Below are positions 1-9,383 of a stretch of 47,825 nucleotides of DNA, piece by piece. Position 1 is the stretch's first letter. Each line of letters opens with the position of its first letter. The stretch covers positions 1 to 47,825 of the forward strand of contig NZ_AKJD01000053.1 of assembly GCF_000282515.1 (NCBI RefSeq). The letters are read 5' to 3'. The notes beneath the pieces were generated by a model, which saw nothing but the letters and a program-made list of their open reading frames with translations, was not told the origin of the DNA and did not search any database. The stretch is from Pseudomonas sp. GM80 (GTDB taxonomy: Bacteria; Pseudomonadota; Gammaproteobacteria; Pseudomonadales; Pseudomonadaceae). A program made the translations under genes and the position numbers.

Positions 1-40
1 GATCAATCAATTGGTCCAGTAGTGGTGTAGTTGCGCAGGG

Positions 41-69
41 CCTCATCGCGAGCAGGCTCACTCCCACAG
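41..69. repeat. Single REP element
   Basis: The sequence CATCGCGAGCAGGCTCACTC followed by CCACAG matches the common pseudomonad REP core that recurs at 28807-28834, 39653-39741 and 47688-47778. No inverted partner is seen close by, so it looks like a singlet. Confidence 0.75.
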
Positions 70-167
70 GATTCTGTGTTGTGAAGTAAATTGCATTCGA
101 TCATTGAGAGCACTGAGTTGATCCAGTAGTGGTGTGTCTGATTTTTCGCTGGTGTCTGACCTGTCCT

Positions 168-261
168 CATCGCTGGCAAGCCAGCTCCCACAGGTTTTGG
201 TGTTGTGTCGCAGATCGTATTGACCACATGGCTCCTTGTGGGAGCTGGCTTGCCAGCGATG
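168..261. repeat. REPIN (inverted REP pair, CTGGCAAGCCAG subtype)
   Basis: Two 25-base arms, 168-192 and 237-261, are perfect reverse complements separated by 44 bases. The subtype (CGCTGGCAAGCCAGCTCCCA) is the same as in the element at 39949-40043 and differs from the GAGCAGGCTCACTCC type. Such paired REPs are short mobile hairpins dispersed by RAYT proteins encoded elsewhere. Confidence 0.85.
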
Positions 262-334
262 GGGCCAGTCGGGGCAATAAATAATCCAGTTTTTTTCAGG
301 ACTTCACCCCTGCACGGTCTTCAAGCAGACATGA

Positions 335-360
335 AAAAGCCCTCGTCACCGAGGGCTTTT
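335..360. terminator. Bidirectional rho-independent terminator after pectate lyase gene
   Basis: Arms AAAAGCCCTCG (335-345) and CGAGGGCTTTT (350-360) are perfect complements around the loop TCAC. The stem is GC-rich and flanked by A and T runs, so it can terminate in both directions. It lies 24 bases beyond the stop of the leftward pectate lyase gene. Confidence 0.85.
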
Positions 361-384
361 CATTAACGCGGTTACATCGATCAA

Positions 385-1533
<1,149 letters not shown>

Positions 1534-1662
1534 TCAGATCCTTGATTAACTTGAGGGTTTTACACGCGAAGTTTCGACGTGTTTCTCGAGCGGACGTCCT
1601 TATCGCCATTGCAGCGAATCGAACGTCCGCTGCATGAGAAATCCTATCATGTGAACTGGTGC

Positions 1663-1675
1663 GTTGTCGTACAAC
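1663..1675. promoter_or_regulatory. Candidate GntR/FadR-type operator, pel-gntR intergenic
   Basis: GTTGTCGTACAAC is a perfect palindrome (5-base arms around CGT). Its core TTGTCGTACAA fits the known FadR-subfamily consensus TNGTNNNACNA exactly. It lies between the divergent pectate lyase and gntR genes, about 50 bases before the regulator's start, which suits autoregulation and control of pel. Related sites occur at 5139-5149 and 5327-5337. Binding is inferred. Confidence 0.7.
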
Positions 1676-1726
1676 TGAATGGGCTATGATGCGTAATTAT
1701 TCGAAAATTCGAGATTTTTGTTGCTG

Positions 1727-2482
1727 ATGGACAGACCCAACGCCACACCCAATGTTCGTCGCCGGCATCGCAGCCTGGCGGAGGACCTGGTCACCGAGCT
1801 GTCCCGACGCATTTGCAGCGGCGAACTCGCGCGCGCGACGAAGCTGCCGACTGAATCTCAGGTCATGGCCGAGCACGGCGTCAGCCGCACAGTGGTGCGC
1901 GAGGCGATATCGCGTCTGCAGGCAGCAGGCCTGGTGGAAACCCGTCACGGTATCGGCACCTTTGTTCAGGACATTCCCAGCCCGAGCGGTTTTCGCATTG
2001 ATCCGGACAGCATCGTCACGCTTGAGGATGTCCTGGCGGTGCTTGAGTTGCGCATCACCCTCGAGGTCGAGGCCGCTGGCCTGGCGTGCGCGCGACGTAC
2101 CGATGAGCAACTGCAACTGATGCGTGACTCGCTGGACGCCATCAATTCCCGCGCCGTTAGCGTCGACTACGCCGTGTCGGCGGATTTCCAGTTCCACCAG
2201 CAAATTGCGCTGGCCACCGGCAACCGCTATTTCACCGACATCATGCTGCACCTGGGCGCGAACATTCTGCCGCGCACACGCCTGCATTCCAAGCGCCTGG
2301 AGAATGACCGCAAGGAGCCGTATCTGGAGCGCCTCAGTCGCGAGCATGAAGACATTTACATTGCGATTGTCCGGCGTGATTCCGACGCCGCACGCGCAGC
2401 CATGCGCTTGCATCTGTCCAACAGCCGCGAGCGTCTGCGCCGTGCCTACGAAGCTGCAGACGCGGCGGCGTTGAACGTCTGA
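1727..2482 (+). CDS. FadR-subfamily GntR transcriptional regulator of the pectin/galacturonate genes
   Basis: A 251-residue regulator with an N-terminal winged helix (about residues 15-80, including LPTESQVMAEHGVSRTVVRE and the recognition region ISRLQAAGLVETRHGIGTFV) and a helical C-terminal FCD ligand-binding domain (about 95-235). Histidines in DFQFHQQIAL, EHEDIYIAI and MRLHLSNSRERL sit where FCD proteins bind a metal that helps hold a carboxylate ligand. Two in-frame TTG codons precede the ATG chosen here, with no better ribosome site. The gene is divergent from pectate lyase and next to uronate-pathway genes, so a galacturonate or galactarate-type effector is likely but inferred. A palindrome TCGAA-AA-TTCGA (1701-1712) lies in its leader. 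Confidence 0.9.
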   Translation: MDRPNATPNVRRRHRSLAEDLVTELSRRICSGELARATKLPTESQVMAEHGVSRTVVREAISRLQAAGLVETRHGIGTFVQDIPSPSGFRIDPDSIVTLEDVLAVLELRITLEVEAAGLACARRTDEQLQLMRDSLDAINSRAVSVDYAVSADFQFHQQIALATGNRYFTDIMLHLGANILPRTRLHSKRLENDRKEPYLERLSREHEDIYIAIVRRDSDAARAAMRLHLSNSRERLRRAYEAADAAALNV

Positions 2483-2486
2483 CGCC

Positions 2487-3380
2487 TCAGGCGCGGGCCT
2501 TGGGTTCGGGCAGGCCTTGAACGCCTGGGTTGAGGGCAAAGACTCCGCCCGCCAGCGGCTGATCGGTGAGATCGATGCCTTGCGGGCGAATCGAGGTGAC
2601 AAACAGGGTGTCCAGCCGCGGGCCGCCAAAGGCGCACATCGTCGGTTTCTTCACCGGCACCGGCAGCGCGCGATCCAGTTTCCCCTGCGGGGTAAAGCGC
2701 AGCACCAGGCCGGCATCAATTGCGCAGATCCAGTAACAGCCGTGTGAATCGACGGCCGCTCCGTCCGGTCGACCGGGGTGGTCGTTCATGTCGACGAACA
2801 GGCGGCGGTTGTGCGGCGTGCCGCTGTCAATGTCGTAATCGAAGGCCCAGATCAGTTGCCGGCTCGGGTGCGAGTCGGACAGGTACATGGTGCGGCCGTC
2901 GGGGCTGAACGCCAGGCCGTTGGGCACCACGAGTTCCTCCAGTTGCGGCGCCAGCACTGATACATCGTTCAGGTGTTTTGCGTCGTAGCGATACAGCGCG
3001 CCAACCGCCTCGGCGCCCATGGCGGTTGGCATCGAGCTGGCCCAGAAGCGTCCCTGACGATCGCAACGACCATCATTGAAACGCATCCTCGGGCGGGCGT
3101 GCTCGACGCCGATGAGCTTTTCCGCAGCCAGACGTCCGTCAGCCTGCGGGCGCAATTTAAACAGGCCACTTTCCTGCGCGCCCAGCCAATGTCCCGCTTC
3201 GCTGCGGGCGATACAGGCGAGCATTTCGTCCGCCTGCCAGCAGTCGGTCTGGCCGTCGAGTTGCCAGCGATGCAAGCGGCCGGCCGGAATATCCACCCAA
3301 TACAAGGCGTTCTCGTCGGCTTGCCAGACCGGGCTTTCACCGGTGGCGTTGCGCGCATCGACAATCAGTTCGGCCGTCAT
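2487..3380 (-). CDS. uxuL: SMP-30/gluconolactonase family hexuronic-acid lactonase (UxuL-like)
   Basis: A 297-residue six-bladed beta-propeller hydrolase of the SMP-30/gluconolactonase/LRE family. The expected metal ligands are present: E15 (ESPVW), N102 (RFNDGR), N154 (VPNGLAFSPDGRTMY) and D206 (GRPDGAAVD). In Pseudomonas, members paired with uronate dehydrogenase (UxuL) open D-galactaro- and D-glucaro-1,5-lactone to the aldarate, the step after uronate oxidation. Its start codon overlaps the stop of the upstream uronate dehydrogenase gene by four bases (ATGA), so the two are translationally coupled. Family and context are strong; the exact lactone preference is inferred. Confidence 0.85.
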   Translation of the reverse strand: MTAELIVDARNATGESPVWQADENALYWVDIPAGRLHRWQLDGQTDCWQADEMLACIARSEAGHWLGAQESGLFKLRPQADGRLAAEKLIGVEHARPRMRFNDGRCDRQGRFWASSMPTAMGAEAVGALYRYDAKHLNDVSVLAPQLEELVVPNGLAFSPDGRTMYLSDSHPSRQLIWAFDYDIDSGTPHNRRLFVDMNDHPGRPDGAAVDSHGCYWICAIDAGLVLRFTPQGKLDRALPVPVKKPTMCAFGGPRLDTLFVTSIRPQGIDLTDQPLAGGVFALNPGVQGLPEPKARA

Positions 3381-4219
3381 GAGCGCGTCTGCGCTGGCGC
3401 TTCAAACGGACCTGCTGCGGTAAAGGCGCCGCCCTGGTACAAGCGGTCGGGATGGTCGGCGGCGAGTGCCGGTTGTTGTTCGACCTGTGCGCGAAAGGCC
3501 TCGGAACTGTCCTGCGGCGCAAAGCCCAGGTGCGCGGCGTGGCGGTTGTTCCACCACTGATCACGGTTGGCGGACACCCCGTACACCACGCTGTGCCCGA
3601 CATCGCTGGCCAGCAGAGCGCGGGCGATCAGGTGCTCGAGATCGGTATAGCTCAACCAGGTCGCCAGCATGCGCAGGTTGCGCGGTTCGGGGAATGAGGA
3701 ACCGATGCGCAGGCTCACTGTTTCAATGCCATAGCGGTGGAAATAAAAGGTTGCCATGTCCTCGCCGTAAGCCTTCGACAAACCGTAATAACCGTCCGGG
3801 CGACGCGGCGAATGGGCGTCGATCTGTTCGTCCTGCGAGTAGAAACCGGTGACGTGGTTGGAGCTGGCGAACACGATGCGCTTGACCCCGTGCAGGCGCG
3901 CGGCCTCATAAACATGAAAGGTGCCGCGAATATTCGCCTCGAGGATTTCTTCGAAGGATCGCTCCACCGAGATCCCGCCCAAATGCACGATGGCATCGAT
4001 GCCCTCGGCCAGCGCGGCGACAGCGGCCTTGTCGCTCAGATTGCAGTTGATCACTTCATCATGCGCGCCGCGGCTCGGCGTCATCGCACTGATGTCCGAG
4101 GAGCGGACGATGTCGGCGTGAACCTGCAGGGTTTCGCGCAGAATCTGGCCGAGCCCACCGGCGGCGCCGGTCAGCAAAATACGGTTGAAGGGTTTGGCCA
4201 GCGTGGTTTGTGTGGTCAT
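3377..4219 (-). CDS. udh: Uronate dehydrogenase (NAD-dependent, SDR family)
   Basis: A 280-residue extended SDR enzyme. The nucleotide-binding glycine motif is GAAGGLG (residues 18-24), the catalytic pair is Y145 and K149 (YYGLSKAYGED), and FASSNHVTGFY supplies the upstream serine region. It oxidises D-galacturonate or D-glucuronate to the 1,5-aldarolactone with NAD. The ATG at 4219 (MTTQTTLAK) was preferred to the upstream in-frame start at 4279, because homologues begin close to the Rossmann strand. The downstream lactonase overlaps by four bases, and the porin gene lies upstream in the same direction with about 95 bases between, so the three may form one leftward operon. Confidence 0.9.
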   Translation of the reverse strand: MTTQTTLAKPFNRILLTGAAGGLGQILRETLQVHADIVRSSDISAMTPSRGAHDEVINCNLSDKAAVAALAEGIDAIVHLGGISVERSFEEILEANIRGTFHVYEAARLHGVKRIVFASSNHVTGFYSQDEQIDAHSPRRPDGYYGLSKAYGEDMATFYFHRYGIETVSLRIGSSFPEPRNLRMLATWLSYTDLEHLIARALLASDVGHSVVYGVSANRDQWWNNRHAAHLGFAPQDSSEAFRAQVEQQPALAADHPDRLYQGGAFTAAGPFEAPAQTRS

Positions 4220-4315
4220 GGTCGGGTCTTCCATTACGCGGAGGTGAAGAGGGTGGGCGGCAGGGTGTCTGCCCGACAAGCGATGCGCGCTCGCCAGGCA
4301 AAAGCTGCGCGCGGC

Positions 4316-5041
4316 TTACATGAAGTTGTATTGCACGCCCAGACGCCAGCGAGCCTGGCGGTCGGGTGAGGTGGACTCGACTTTGATGTCGCCGATTTCC
4401 ATGAAGGGCGCCCATTGTTTGGTGAGCTTGTATTTGATGATCAGGTTCTGTTCGTAGTCGCTCTTCTTGTTGTCGTAGCGGATGTAGTCGGTCTTGAAAT
4501 AGATGAACTGATATTCGTAAGCCCACTTGTTGGCTGGCGTGTAGCCGAGCCAGCCTTCGAAGCGGTGGGTGGTCTGGTCATCCTTGTAGTGATCGGGCAT
4601 GTCTTTGTTGACCTGGTCGCGATCGAGTTTGCGCAGGTCCAGGCGGTAGCGCGTCGCTACGTAAAAGGCGTCATCGATTTTGTAGTTGTACTTGAGGCCG
4701 AACTTGTAGGCGGTCGCATCCTTGGAGCTGTCCATCTGAAACGCCGGTGTCAGCGTCGACTGCGCGCTGAGCTTGTAGTTGTAGCTCACCGTGAACTCGT
4801 GGCCGTTGTTGACCATGTTGTCGTAGGCGACATCTTTGCGGTCACCGGCCGTGCGGTATTTCATTTCCGCCTCAAATCCCAGGCCACTGTCCAGGCGGTA
4901 GTTGAGCTTGATTCGGTCGGCGTGGGCGCTGTCCTCCTCGGTGTACTGATGGCGGTAGTTGAGGCTGGCAGAGTCAGCGAGGGCAGAGAAGGGCAGGCCG
5001 AGGGCCGCGACAGTGACGAGCGTGCGTAGGGTGGTGTTCAT
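4316..5041 (-). CDS. kdgM: KdgM-family oligogalacturonate-specific outer-membrane porin
   Basis: A 241-residue outer-membrane beta-barrel with a signal peptide ending at ALA (about residues 20-22). The sequence is a run of short amphipathic strands rich in Tyr, Lys and Arg (for example ASLNYRHQYTEEDSAHADR and FTVSYNYKL), ending in YNFM with the C-terminal aromatic typical of BAM substrates. KdgM porins are small monomeric 12-strand barrels of about this size with a basic lumen for anionic oligogalacturonides. It sits with the uronate dehydrogenase and lactonase genes and has a GntR-type operator about 100 bases upstream of its start (5139-5149). Family assignment is firm from composition and context. 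Confidence 0.88.
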   Translation of the reverse strand: MNTTLRTLVTVAALGLPFSALADSASLNYRHQYTEEDSAHADRIKLNYRLDSGLGFEAEMKYRTAGDRKDVAYDNMVNNGHEFTVSYNYKLSAQSTLTPAFQMDSSKDATAYKFGLKYNYKIDDAFYVATRYRLDLRKLDRDQVNKDMPDHYKDDQTTHRFEGWLGYTPANKWAYEYQFIYFKTDYIRYDNKKSDYEQNLIIKYKLTKQWAPFMEIGDIKVESTSPDRQARWRLGVQYNFM

Positions 5042-5138
5042 ACGGTCTTCTTTTTTGTTTTTGTTAGGGTCGTTTGACGAGTACTACAGGCACCGCGATG
5101 TTGCGTATGGCTCTCATTTGAGGCGCAGATATAAGTTA

Positions 5139-5149
5139 TCGTACGACAA
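5139..5149. promoter_or_regulatory. Candidate GntR operator upstream of kdgM
   Basis: TCGTACGACAA fits the FadR-subfamily consensus TNGTNNNACNA exactly. On the other strand it reads TTGTCGTACGA, ten of eleven bases identical to the pel/gntR site TTGTCGTACAA. It lies about 98 bases upstream of the kdgM start. Confidence 0.65.
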
Positions 5150-5326
5150 GATGACTCGTCTACGTGATTTTGCTCATTTGGAAACATGTTGATACATATA
5201 TGCCATGTGAATAGGGGTCTAAAGCAAATCCTGTTATTCAGTAGTCGTCTTTAAAATTGGCGCTTTGATGGGCGCTTAGCTGCAAAGGCTTGGAAGAGCA
5301 GAAGGGTTATTGGGTCTTTTCAAGTG

Positions 5327-5337
5327 TTGTACGATGA
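5327..5337. promoter_or_regulatory. Candidate GntR operator upstream of the enolase/ABC operon
   Basis: TTGTACGATGA (reverse strand TCATCGTACAA) keeps the TCGTACAA half of the pel/gntR site and has one mismatch to TNGTNNNACNA. It lies 65 bases before the enolase-superfamily start, a plausible repressor position. It is weaker than the other two sites. Confidence 0.5.
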
Positions 5338-5401
5338 CCTATGATCGGTCGCAACCGACGACACTCCTGTCACAAATCCAATAAGAAGGCTCAAGACGTC
5401 C

Positions 5402-6556
5402 ATGAGAATCACAGCAGTCAACGTCCAGGTTTTTTCCTATCCCACCCGCCGCGCAGTCGACAGCGCCGGTCATGCTCATCCCGGCGATGTCAGTCAGGCG
5501 CAAATGGCGTTGCTGCGCATCCAGACCGAAGACGGCAAGGAGGGTTACGCTCTCGGAGCGCCGGAGCTGATTCGTCCTTATGTGCTGGATGGTTTTGTGC
5601 GCAAGGTGCTGGTCGGGCAGAACGCCTTTGATCGCGAAAAGATCTGGCATGACCTGGCGCACTGGCAGCGTGGCAGCGCCAGCCAGTTGACTGATCGCGC
5701 GCTGGCGTTGGTCGAGCAGGCGTTGTGGGACTGGGCGGGGCGCAAGCTCGGCGTGCCGGTGCACAAGTTGATCGGCGGTTTTCGCGACAAGGTGCCGGCG
5801 TACGGCTCAACCATGTGCGGCGATGAATTGCCTGAGGGCCTGGCAACGCCGGAAGACTACGGACGCTTTGCCGAAACGCTGGTCAAGCGCGGCTACAAGG
5901 CGATCAAGTTGCACACCTGGATGCCGCCGGTCTCGTTCGCACCGAGCCCGCGCATTGACGTCAAAGCTTGTGCGGCAGTGCGCGAAGCGGTGGGCCCGGA
6001 CATCGCCTTGATGCTCGACGGTTATCACTGGTACAGCCGCACCGAAGCGCTGTACATCGGACGCGAACTGGAAAAACTCGACTTCGCCTGGTTTGAAGAA
6101 CCGATGATGGAAGAGTCCGCTGAATCCTATGCCTGGCTGGCGGGGCAACTGGACATTCCGGTACTCGGCCCGGAAACCCTGTCCGGCAAACACCTGAGCC
6201 GGGCCAGTTGGGTCAAGCACGACGTCTGCGACATTCTGCGTGCCGGCGTCGCCGGGGTCGGCGGGATCGGGCCTTGCCTGAAAGTCGCGCACATGGCCGA
6301 GTCGTTTGGCATGGACTGCGAAATCCATGGCAACGGCGCAGCCAACCTGACGGTGGTCGGCGCGATCAAGAACTGCACCTGGTACGAGCGCGGCTTGCTG
6401 CACCCGTACCTGGATTACGACGAGGTGCCTGCGTACCTCAAGCGCCTGGTCGACCCGATGGACAGTGACGGTTTTGTGCACCTGTCCGACCTGCCGGGTC
6501 TGGGCGAAGACATCGACTTCAACTTCATCGAGATGAACACACTTAAAAGCTTCTGA
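5402..6556 (+). CDS. Mandelate racemase/enolase-superfamily acid-sugar dehydratase or cycloisomerase
   Basis: A 384-residue enolase-superfamily enzyme of the mandelate racemase branch. The N-terminal capping domain (1-125) is followed by a beta/alpha barrel with the metal ligands D206 (LMLDGYHW), E232 (WFEEP) and E258 (LGPETLSGKH). A K169-x-H171 pair sits on the second barrel strand (AIKLHTW), and the D277/H309 dyad follows (DILRAGVAG; EIHGNGAANL). These proteins remove the proton alpha to a carboxylate. Given uronate dehydrogenase, lactonase and porin next door, the substrate is probably galactarate (galactarate dehydratase type) or galactarolactone (cycloisomerase type). The sequence alone does not decide between them. 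It is the first gene of a rightward unit with the ABC importer. Confidence 0.85.
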   Translation: MRITAVNVQVFSYPTRRAVDSAGHAHPGDVSQAQMALLRIQTEDGKEGYALGAPELIRPYVLDGFVRKVLVGQNAFDREKIWHDLAHWQRGSASQLTDRALALVEQALWDWAGRKLGVPVHKLIGGFRDKVPAYGSTMCGDELPEGLATPEDYGRFAETLVKRGYKAIKLHTWMPPVSFAPSPRIDVKACAAVREAVGPDIALMLDGYHWYSRTEALYIGRELEKLDFAWFEEPMMEESAESYAWLAGQLDIPVLGPETLSGKHLSRASWVKHDVCDILRAGVAGVGGIGPCLKVAHMAESFGMDCEIHGNGAANLTVVGAIKNCTWYERGLLHPYLDYDEVPAYLKRLVDPMDSDGFVHLSDLPGLGEDIDFNFIEMNTLKSF

Positions 6557-6628
6557 CGTGTACGCGGGCTGCCCGGTGCATGCCGGGCTGTCCGAGAGCC
6601 CTATAAATATAAGAAAGGCACTCTCGCT

Positions 6629-8239
6629 ATGAACATTCTTCCTTCGCTGTGGGCGCGGGTTCTGGCGGCTACCCTGACGGTGACCGCGCTACCTGCCGTC
6701 CATGCCAAAACCCCGGCCGATCAATTGATCGTCGGCATGAGCATGATCAATCTGCTGTCTCTCGACCCGGCGGCGGCCACCGGCCTGGACGTGTCCGAGA
6801 TCAATGCCAATCTCTATGACATGTTGCTGGTGCAAGACGTCGCTGCGCCGGATCAGCTGTTGCCGGCACTCGCCGAGCGCTGGCAAGTCAGCGACGACCG
6901 CAAGACCCTGACCTTCAATCTGCGCCAGGGCGTGCAATTTCAATCGGGCAACCCGTTGAGCGCTGAAGACGTCGCCTGGTCATTGCAGCGCGTGCTCAAA
7001 CTCAACCTCGCATTGGCTTCCACTTGGAAGGCTTACGGTTTTACTGCCGAGAATGTCGAGCGTTCGATGCGCGCGACCGATGCCAATACCTTCGTCATTG
7101 AATTGCCGCGACCCACCGATCCGCAGTTGGTGCTCAACACGCTGGCGACGTCGCCAAGCGCTTTCATTCTCGACCGCAAAAAAGTCCTCGAACACCAGAA
7201 GAACAATGACCTCGGCGCCGCCTGGCTGGTGACCCACGCCGCCGGCAGTGGTGCCTTCGTGCTCAATGACTGGCGGGCCAACGATGTGATTCTGATGAGC
7301 CGTTTCGACGGTTATTGGGGTGGCCCGGCCAAGCTCAAGCGCATCGTCATGCGCAACATGACCGAGTCGCAGTCGTTGCGTCTGATGATTGAGCGCGGTG
7401 ACCTTGACATCGCCAAAGGCATGTCGGCGCCGGACATCCAGGCCTTGCAGAACAGCGACAAGGTCCGCACGCAAACTCTGCAACGCGGCACGCTGTACTA
7501 CGTCGCACTGAGTGTGAAGCAGCCGATGTTCGCCGACGCGCGCGTGCGCAAGGCTGTGCGCTCGTTGATCGACTACCAGGGCATCAACCAGACCGTCATG
7601 CCGCACTACGGCGTGATCAATCAGCGGCCGATGCCGTTGGGACTGGCCGCGCGTCTGCCGGATCCCGGTTATCGACTGAATGTCGATGAGGCAAAAAAAC
7701 TTCTCGCTGACGCCGGTTACCCCAACGGGTTCAAGACCAGCATCCGCGTGCTGGCCGAACCGCCCTTCATCAACATTGCCTCCAATCTGCAATCGACGCT
7801 GGCGCAGGCCGGGATCGAAGCCAGCATCATCACCGGCACCGGTAACCAGATCTACGGCGCCATGCGTGAGCGCAGTTTCGACATCATCGTCGGCCGTGGC
7901 GGTGGCGGCGCCGAACGTCATCCCCATTCGAGCCTGCGCACGCTGGTGTACAACCCGGATAACCGTGACGAAGCCAAGCTGAGCAACTTCCAGGGCTGGC
8001 GCACTTCGTTTTACAGTCCCGCGTTGAATCAGTTGATCGAGAGTGCCGAAGTCGAGCCCGATGCGCAGAAACAGCAGGCGCAGTATCAGGACATTCAGCA
8101 ACAACTCGATCAGCAAGTGGGCGCCATTCTGCCGGTCTCGCAGATGACCGACACGGTGCTGGTCTACGCCGATGTTGCCGATTTTCAGGGGCACACGGCC
8201 GCGACCACGCGCTACAAAGACGTCTACAAAAAACGCTGA
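6629..8239 (+). CDS. ABC importer substrate-binding protein 1, family 5 (peptide/nickel/oligosaccharide)
   Basis: A 536-residue periplasmic binding protein with a signal peptide ending at VHA (about residue 26) and then KTPADQLIVGMSM. Family 5 features include FNLRQGVQFQSGNPLSAEDVAWSL near residue 100 and the GYWGGPAKLKRIVMRNMTES block near 230. The family carries peptides, nickel chelates and also oligosaccharides. In this pectin operon the likely ligand is an oligogalacturonide or galacturonate derivative, which is inference. It is closely similar, with the same length, to the second binding protein at 9384-10994. A GCCCGG/CCGGGC hairpin (6571-6588) lies in the gap before the gene. Confidence 0.88.
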   Translation: MNILPSLWARVLAATLTVTALPAVHAKTPADQLIVGMSMINLLSLDPAAATGLDVSEINANLYDMLLVQDVAAPDQLLPALAERWQVSDDRKTLTFNLRQGVQFQSGNPLSAEDVAWSLQRVLKLNLALASTWKAYGFTAENVERSMRATDANTFVIELPRPTDPQLVLNTLATSPSAFILDRKKVLEHQKNNDLGAAWLVTHAAGSGAFVLNDWRANDVILMSRFDGYWGGPAKLKRIVMRNMTESQSLRLMIERGDLDIAKGMSAPDIQALQNSDKVRTQTLQRGTLYYVALSVKQPMFADARVRKAVRSLIDYQGINQTVMPHYGVINQRPMPLGLAARLPDPGYRLNVDEAKKLLADAGYPNGFKTSIRVLAEPPFINIASNLQSTLAQAGIEASIITGTGNQIYGAMRERSFDIIVGRGGGGAERHPHSSLRTLVYNPDNRDEAKLSNFQGWRTSFYSPALNQLIESAEVEPDAQKQQAQYQDIQQQLDQQVGAILPVSQMTDTVLVYADVADFQGHTAATTRYKDVYKKR

Positions 8240-8299
8240 AATGCACGGATGAACTTCGCGTGCCGGGTGCACCGGTGACCGTTTTATCAGGAGCTGACT

Positions 8300-9337
8300 A
8301 TGTTTGTTATGACTGCCTCTGCCATGGGAGCCCGCGCCTCCAATACCGCGCGGCGTGCCAGCACGGTACTGGTGACGTTGCTGGGCCTGCTGGCGCTGAC
8401 GTTTATCATCGGTCGGGTGATGCCGCTCGATCCGGTGCTGGCGGTGGTCGGGCCGGACGCCGACAGTTCGACCTACGAGCAGGTGTACCGGGCGATGGGG
8501 CTCGACAAGCCGATCTGGACCCAGTTCGGCCTGTACCTCAACGACTTGCTGCACGGTAATTTCGGCAACGCGCTGTTGACCGGGCACCCGGTGCTCGATG
8601 ACATCCGCCGGGTGTTCCCGGCCACCATCGAGTTGGCGACCCTGGCCATCCTCTTCGGTGTGCTGATCGGTTTGCCGCTGGGCGTCTGCGCGGCGAGCAA
8701 TCAGGGGCGACTGGGCGATCATGTCGCCCGAGTGATCACCCTGTTCGGCTATTCCACGCCGATTTTCTGGCTGGGCATGATGGGCCTGCTGGTGTTCTAC
8801 GCCTGGCTCGGCTGGGCCGGGGGCGCCGGTCGCATCGACCTGGCGTACGACGGCATGGTGCCCGAAGTCACCGGGCTGTTGCTGATCGATTCGAGCCTGG
8901 CGGGCGATTGGGAAGCCTTCGCCAGCGCCTTGCGCCACATCGTCTTGCCGGCGCTGATCCTCGGGCTGAACTCGGTGGCTTACATCAGTCGGATGACGCG
9001 CAGCTTCATGCTCGAGCAACTGTCCCAGGAATACATCATCACCGCTCGGGTCAAGGGGTTGTCGCGCCGCCAGGTGGTCTGGGGTCACGCCTTTCGCAAC
9101 ATCCTCGTGCAGTTGCTGACGGTGGTGGCGCTGGCTTACGGCTCGCTGCTCGAAGGCGCGGTGCTGATCGAAACGGTCTTTGCCTGGCCGGGTTTCGGCC
9201 AGTACCTGACCAGCAGCCTGATGCTCGGCGACATGAACGCGGTGATGGGCTGTGTGCTGGTGATCGGTTTGATTTTTGTCGCGCTCAACCTGATCAGCGA
9301 TGCCTTGTACAAGGTCTTCGATCCGCGCACGCGTTAA
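8300..9337 (+). CDS. ABC importer inner-membrane permease, DppB type
   Basis: A 345-residue permease with six predicted membrane spans; the first is VLVTLLGLLALTFIIGRVMP. The cytoplasmic EAA-like coupling loop appears near residues 245-265 (EYIITARVKGLSRRQVVWGH), with the DppB/OppB-type VLIETVFAWPGFGQYL after it. It pairs with the DppC-type permease at 11051-11974. An extra binding-protein gene sits between the two permease genes, which breaks the usual A-B-C-D-F order. Confidence 0.9.
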   Translation: MFVMTASAMGARASNTARRASTVLVTLLGLLALTFIIGRVMPLDPVLAVVGPDADSSTYEQVYRAMGLDKPIWTQFGLYLNDLLHGNFGNALLTGHPVLDDIRRVFPATIELATLAILFGVLIGLPLGVCAASNQGRLGDHVARVITLFGYSTPIFWLGMMGLLVFYAWLGWAGGAGRIDLAYDGMVPEVTGLLLIDSSLAGDWEAFASALRHIVLPALILGLNSVAYISRMTRSFMLEQLSQEYIITARVKGLSRRQVVWGHAFRNILVQLLTVVALAYGSLLEGAVLIETVFAWPGFGQYLTSSLMLGDMNAVMGCVLVIGLIFVALNLISDALYKVFDPRTR

Positions 9338-9383
9338 CACGCCTGGCAGCAGCACTAAAAATTATAAAAAGAAGGATTTTTCA

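Larger units (their letters stand above)
1..384. other. Intergenic region with REP repeats, no gene
   Basis: No credible coding sequence is visible in this stretch; short open frames here are low-complexity translations of REP DNA. It holds a single REP (41-69), an inverted REP pair (168-261), a 14-base direct repeat (15-28 and 122-135) and, at its right end, the pectate lyase terminator. Confidence 0.7.
5042..5401. promoter_or_regulatory. Divergent promoter region between kdgM and the enolase/ABC operon
   Basis: No gene is visible in these 360 bases, which are clearly richer in A and T than the flanking genes. Two operator-like sequences (5139-5149 and 5327-5337) related to the pel/gntR palindrome lie one on each side, nearest kdgM and the rightward operon respectively. 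No confident sigma-70 boxes were assigned by eye. Confidence 0.65.

Noticed and set aside
6980..9355. Long leftward open frame (791 codons) over the ABC genes
   Set aside because: Antisense shadow of the receptor and permease genes, rich in His, Gln and Arg as expected from reverse translation of GC-rich coding DNA.
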